Positions 61,117 through 63,621 of a DNA stretch of 63,621 nt are shown here, piece after piece. The notes beneath the pieces were generated by a model. It saw only the letters and a list, made by a program, of their open reading frames with translations, did no database searches and was not told the DNA's origin. A program made the position numbers and the translations under genes. Position 1 is the stretch's first letter. Every line of letters starts with the position of its first letter. This stretch comes from DATLGD01 sp035540755 (GTDB lineage: Bacteria; Actinomycetota; Actinomycetes; Mycobacteriales; SCTD01): the NCBI GenBank assembly GCA_035540755.1, contig DATLGD010000189.1:1-63621 (forward strand). The letters run 5' to 3'.

Positions 61117-62070
61117 ATGGCAGAGGTCCTGGTCCTCGTCGAGCACGTCGAGGGGACGCCCAAGAAGGTCACCTACGAGCTGCTGACACTCGCCCGCGAG
61201 CTGGGGACGCCGTCCGCGGTCGTGCTCGGCGCCGGCGCGTCGTCGGTCGCCGAGAAGCTCGCCGCCTACGGCGCCGAGACGGTCTACGTCTGCGAGGACG
61301 AGGCCATCGACGGCCACCTCGTCGGCCCGAAGGCCGCCGTCCTGGCCGAGCTGGTGTCGAGCAAGAGCCCGGCCGCGGTCCTGCTCCCGAGCAGCGCGGA
61401 GGGCAAGGAGGTCGCCGCTCGGCTCGCGGTCAAGACCGGCAGCGGCCTGCTCACCGACGCCGTCGGCGTCAGCGCCGAGCTGGTCGCCGAGCAGCCGATC
61501 TTCGGCGGCAGCGTCACGGTGTCCTCCAAGGTCGCCACCGGCACGCCGATCATCTGCGTCCGCCCGAACAGCACCGCCCCGGTCGAGCAGGCCGGCGCCG
61601 GCACGGTGGAGCAGGTCAGCGCGACGTTCAGCGACGCCGACAAGGCGGCCAAGGTCGTCGACCGGGTGGTCGAGAACAAGGGCGGTCGCCCCGACCTCGG
61701 CGACGCCTCGGTGGTCGTGTCCGGCGGCCGTGGTCTCGGTGGCGCGGAGAACTTCAACCTGGTCGAGGGCCTCGCGGACGTGCTCGGCGGCGCCGTCGGC
61801 GCCTCCCGTGCCGCCACGGACGCCGGCTGGTACCCGCACCAGCACCAGGTGGGCCAGACCGGTCGCACCGTGTCGCCGCAGCTGTACGTCGCGGTCGGCA
61901 TCTCCGGCGCCATCCAGCACCGGGCCGGCATGCAGACCTCGAAGACCATCGTGGCGATCAACAAGGACCCCGAGGCGCCGATCTTCGAGCTGGCCGACTT
62001 CGGGCTCGTCGGCGACCTGTTCTCGGTCGTCCCGCAGCTGACCGAGGAGCTGCAGAAGCGCAAGGGCTGA
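61117..62070 (+). CDS. etfA: Electron transfer flavoprotein alpha subunit
   Basis: A 317-residue ETF alpha subunit holding FAD. The C-terminal domain shows VVSGGRGLGGAENFNLVEGLAD, GASRAATDAGWYPHQHQVGQTG, and YVAVGISGAIQHRAGMQTSKTIVAINKDPEAPIF, each trimmed here to its recognisable part. It ends in a helix finishing LQKRKG. It forms the heterodimer with EtfB. A strong hairpin 17 bases beyond the stop probably ends the etfBA transcript. Confidence 0.95.
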   Translation: MAEVLVLVEHVEGTPKKVTYELLTLARELGTPSAVVLGAGASSVAEKLAAYGAETVYVCEDEAIDGHLVGPKAAVLAELVSSKSPAAVLLPSSAEGKEVAARLAVKTGSGLLTDAVGVSAELVAEQPIFGGSVTVSSKVATGTPIICVRPNSTAPVEQAGAGTVEQVSATFSDADKAAKVVDRVVENKGGRPDLGDASVVVSGGRGLGGAENFNLVEGLADVLGGAVGASRAATDAGWYPHQHQVGQTGRTVSPQLYVAVGISGAIQHRAGMQTSKTIVAINKDPEAPIFELADFGLVGDLFSVVPQLTEELQKRKG

Positions 62071-62086
62071 GCACCCACCGGCTCGG

Positions 62087-62119
62087 ACGGCCCGGCACCC
62101 CGCAAGGGCGCCGGGCCGT
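62087..62119 (+). terminator. Hairpin terminator after etfA
   Basis: ACGGCCCGGC (62087-62096) pairs perfectly with GCCGGGCCGT (62110-62119), and an inner CCC/GGG pairing tightens the loop. No T-run follows, as is usual for actinobacterial terminators. It sits 17 bases past the etfA stop. Confidence 0.75.
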
Positions 62120-62199
62120 CGTGCGTCCGCACGGGCCCGCGACGGCGCTGTGTCAGGACGCGGACGCAAGGGGGTGGGGTCGGCGCACGGCCCGCTCCC

Positions 62200-62205
62200 T
62201 AGACT
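62200..62205 (+). promoter_or_regulatory. -10 hexamer TAGACT, leaderless start
   Basis: TAGACT ends eight bases before ATG 62214, identical in spacing to the glgP and 14415 hydrolase promoters. It favours ATG 62214 over the longer open frame. Confidence 0.5.
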
Positions 62206-62213
62206 CGCCGCTC

Positions 62214-63614
62214 ATGGCCTCCTGGGACCGCCGTCCGCCCGCCGCGCAGGACAAGCAGCGCGCCGCAGCGGTGCGGACGCAGGTCGTCGACGCCGTCGCG
62301 CCGTTCTCGCCGTTCTGGCGCGAGCGGCTCGCGGCGCTCGGGCGGACGCCCGCGTCGGTGGCCACCCCAGAGGCCCTCGACGCGCTGCCCGCGGTGGGGG
62401 AGCGCGACGTGTGCCCAGACGGCGACCCGGCCGCCGCCGGCGCCCTCGTGCTGCAGGCCGGAGAGCGGGGCTGGGCGCTGCACGCCGAGGGGCCGCAGCT
62501 GCGCAAGGCGCTCTCGCGGCGCCTGCTCGCCCCCCGCTCCTACGCCGCCGTCGTCGAGGCCGACACCCGTCCCACGTCGTTCGTGTGGGCCGGGCGGAGC
62601 CTGCGCTTCCCCGTGGCCAGCACCCGCAGCGACCTCGACGTCGTCGCGCGGTGCGGCGCCCGGCTGTGGTCGGTGCTCGGCCTGACGCGGGCCGACGTCG
62701 TCGTGAGCGCGCTGCCGCTGCTGCCGTCGGCCGAGGCGCAGGCGCTGCAGCTCGGGGCCCTCGGCGCCGGCGCGCCGCTGCTCGCGCCGGGCGACGCCGC
62801 CGACGACGTCGCGGCGGCCCTCGCGCTCGTCCCGGCGACGGTGCTCGCGCTGCCGGCGCAGGGGGCGGCGGACGCGGTCGACGACCTCGACGAGGCCGCC
62901 GCCGCCCTGTCGTCGCTGACCACGCTGCTGCTGGTCGGCGCCCCAGACGAGGCCGAGCGGGCCGCGGCCCGCGAGGCGGTCCGCCGGGCCGGCGCCGACG
63001 CGGAGGTGCTCGCCGTGCACGTCCCGGACGGGCACCGGCTGGCCTGGGGCGAGTGCCGCGAGTCCGGCGGCAGCACCGGCCTGCACACCTACCCCGACCT
63101 CGAGCTGCTCCAGGTCGTCGACGTCGAGACCGGCGAAGCGCCGACCTCCGGCAGCGGTGCTCGCGAGCTGGTGCTCACCCAGCTGGGCCTGCGCGGCAGC
63201 GCCCTCCTGCGCTGGCGCACCGGGGACGTCGTCGACGCCGTCACCGGCGACGCCTGCCCCGCCTGCGGCCGCACCGTGCCGCGGGTGATCGGCGCCCGCC
63301 GCGGGGCGCTGGTGCCGTCGCTGGCCCTGCGCACGGGAGCAGCCGTCGTCGACCTGCGGGCCGTGACGGCGGCGCTGCTCGGCCGGCCGGACCTCGACGA
63401 CTGGCGGGTCGAGGTGCGCAGCAGCACCCGGGACGGCGTCGAGCAGCTGCTCGTGCACCTCGACCCGGCCCCGGACGCCGACCCGGCGGCGGTCGCGCTC
63501 GCCGTCGCCGACGCATTGCAGGCCACGTCCGGGCTGCTGCCGACGCAGCTGGTGCTCGCCGAGCCGGGCCGGCTGCCGGGCGGTGGTCAGGGCCGCGTGC
63601 TGCTGCGGCGCTGA
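62214..63614 (+). CDS. PaaK/CapK-like AMP-ligase family protein, divergent
   Basis: A 466-residue protein resembling phenylacetate-CoA ligase-type adenylating enzymes. Matching parts: an N-terminal FSPFWRERLAALG segment, GLHTYPDLELLQVVDVETGE, LRWRTGDVVD, and the CPACGRTVPRVIGARRG segment common in this group. The Ser/Thr/Gly-rich nucleotide loop (SSGTTGxP) expected near residue 125-135 is not visible; that stretch reads EADTRPTSFVWAGR. It may have lost adenylation activity or use a different donor. ATG 62214 has a leaderless-type promoter. It stands after the etfBA terminator, so it is transcribed separately. Confidence 0.6.
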   Translation: MASWDRRPPAAQDKQRAAAVRTQVVDAVAPFSPFWRERLAALGRTPASVATPEALDALPAVGERDVCPDGDPAAAGALVLQAGERGWALHAEGPQLRKALSRRLLAPRSYAAVVEADTRPTSFVWAGRSLRFPVASTRSDLDVVARCGARLWSVLGLTRADVVVSALPLLPSAEAQALQLGALGAGAPLLAPGDAADDVAAALALVPATVLALPAQGAADAVDDLDEAAAALSSLTTLLLVGAPDEAERAAAREAVRRAGADAEVLAVHVPDGHRLAWGECRESGGSTGLHTYPDLELLQVVDVETGEAPTSGSGARELVLTQLGLRGSALLRWRTGDVVDAVTGDACPACGRTVPRVIGARRGALVPSLALRTGAAVVDLRAVTAALLGRPDLDDWRVEVRSSTRDGVEQLLVHLDPAPDADPAAVALAVADALQATSGLLPTQLVLAEPGRLPGGGQGRVLLRR

Positions 63615-63621
63615 ACCGGGT

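Overview
The window is high-GC, densely packed DNA with many 4-bp or 8-bp start/stop overlaps, frequent GTG starts and apparent leaderless promoters. Crotonyl-CoA carboxylase/reductase, the GlgE maltosyl-transfer pathway, a DivIVA-like coiled-coil protein and a DUF222/HNH protein together point to an actinobacterium, possibly Frankiales or Geodermatophilaceae. The placement comes from gene content only, so the genus is not claimed.

Region 1 (1-3.9 kb) is mobile DNA. Three overlapping tyrosine recombinase genes lie between 87-bp inverted repeats (a recombinase-in-trio, RIT, element). The element sits against the remaining 3' part of an IS256-family transposase gene.

Region 2 (3.9-13.8 kb) is a polymorphic-toxin island. 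A large secreted Rhs/YD-repeat protein, with two PA14-like domains and one frameshift, ends in a variable toxin tip followed by a small immunity gene. A second tip with its own candidate immunity gene lies directly downstream, headed by a 117-bp exact copy of the Rhs core. A third, more diverged tip with a pentapeptide-repeat candidate immunity gene lies upstream on the opposite strand. Neither extra tip has a start codon in front of its core sequence, so they look like a silent reservoir for tip exchange.

Region 3 (14-24 kb) holds housekeeping and acyl-CoA genes: a hydrolase/SDR pair, an AI-2E-type permease, the DivIVA-like protein, crotonyl-CoA carboxylase/reductase, methylmalonyl-CoA epimerase, a thiolase, MeaB and another SDR. 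Next (24-28.7 kb) come a frameshifted MFS exporter with its ArsR-type regulator, an NAD-dependent epimerase and a DUF222/HNH protein.

Region 4 (28.7-38.8 kb) is molybdenum enzymology. moaA is divergent from a tight coxS-coxL-coxM-MoxR-VWA-XdhC-MobA-like-coxG operon whose CoxL carries the form II active-site motif.

Region 5 (38.9-45.2 kb) contains a haem-oxygenase-like diiron protein, a CDGSH protein, a PPOX flavoprotein, an isobutyryl-CoA mutase large subunit (diagnostic Phe80 and Gln198), a thioredoxin-TPR protein, an NTF2-like protein and a serine hydrolase.

Region 6 (45.2-57.5 kb) is a glycogen/trehalose block: glgE-treS-mak-glgB on the minus strand, divergent glgP and convergent glgX. 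mak carries a one-base frameshift. The window ends with a hydrolase, an acidic protein, an enoyl-CoA hydratase, etfBA and a PaaK-like protein. No tRNA, rRNA or CRISPR array was recognised.
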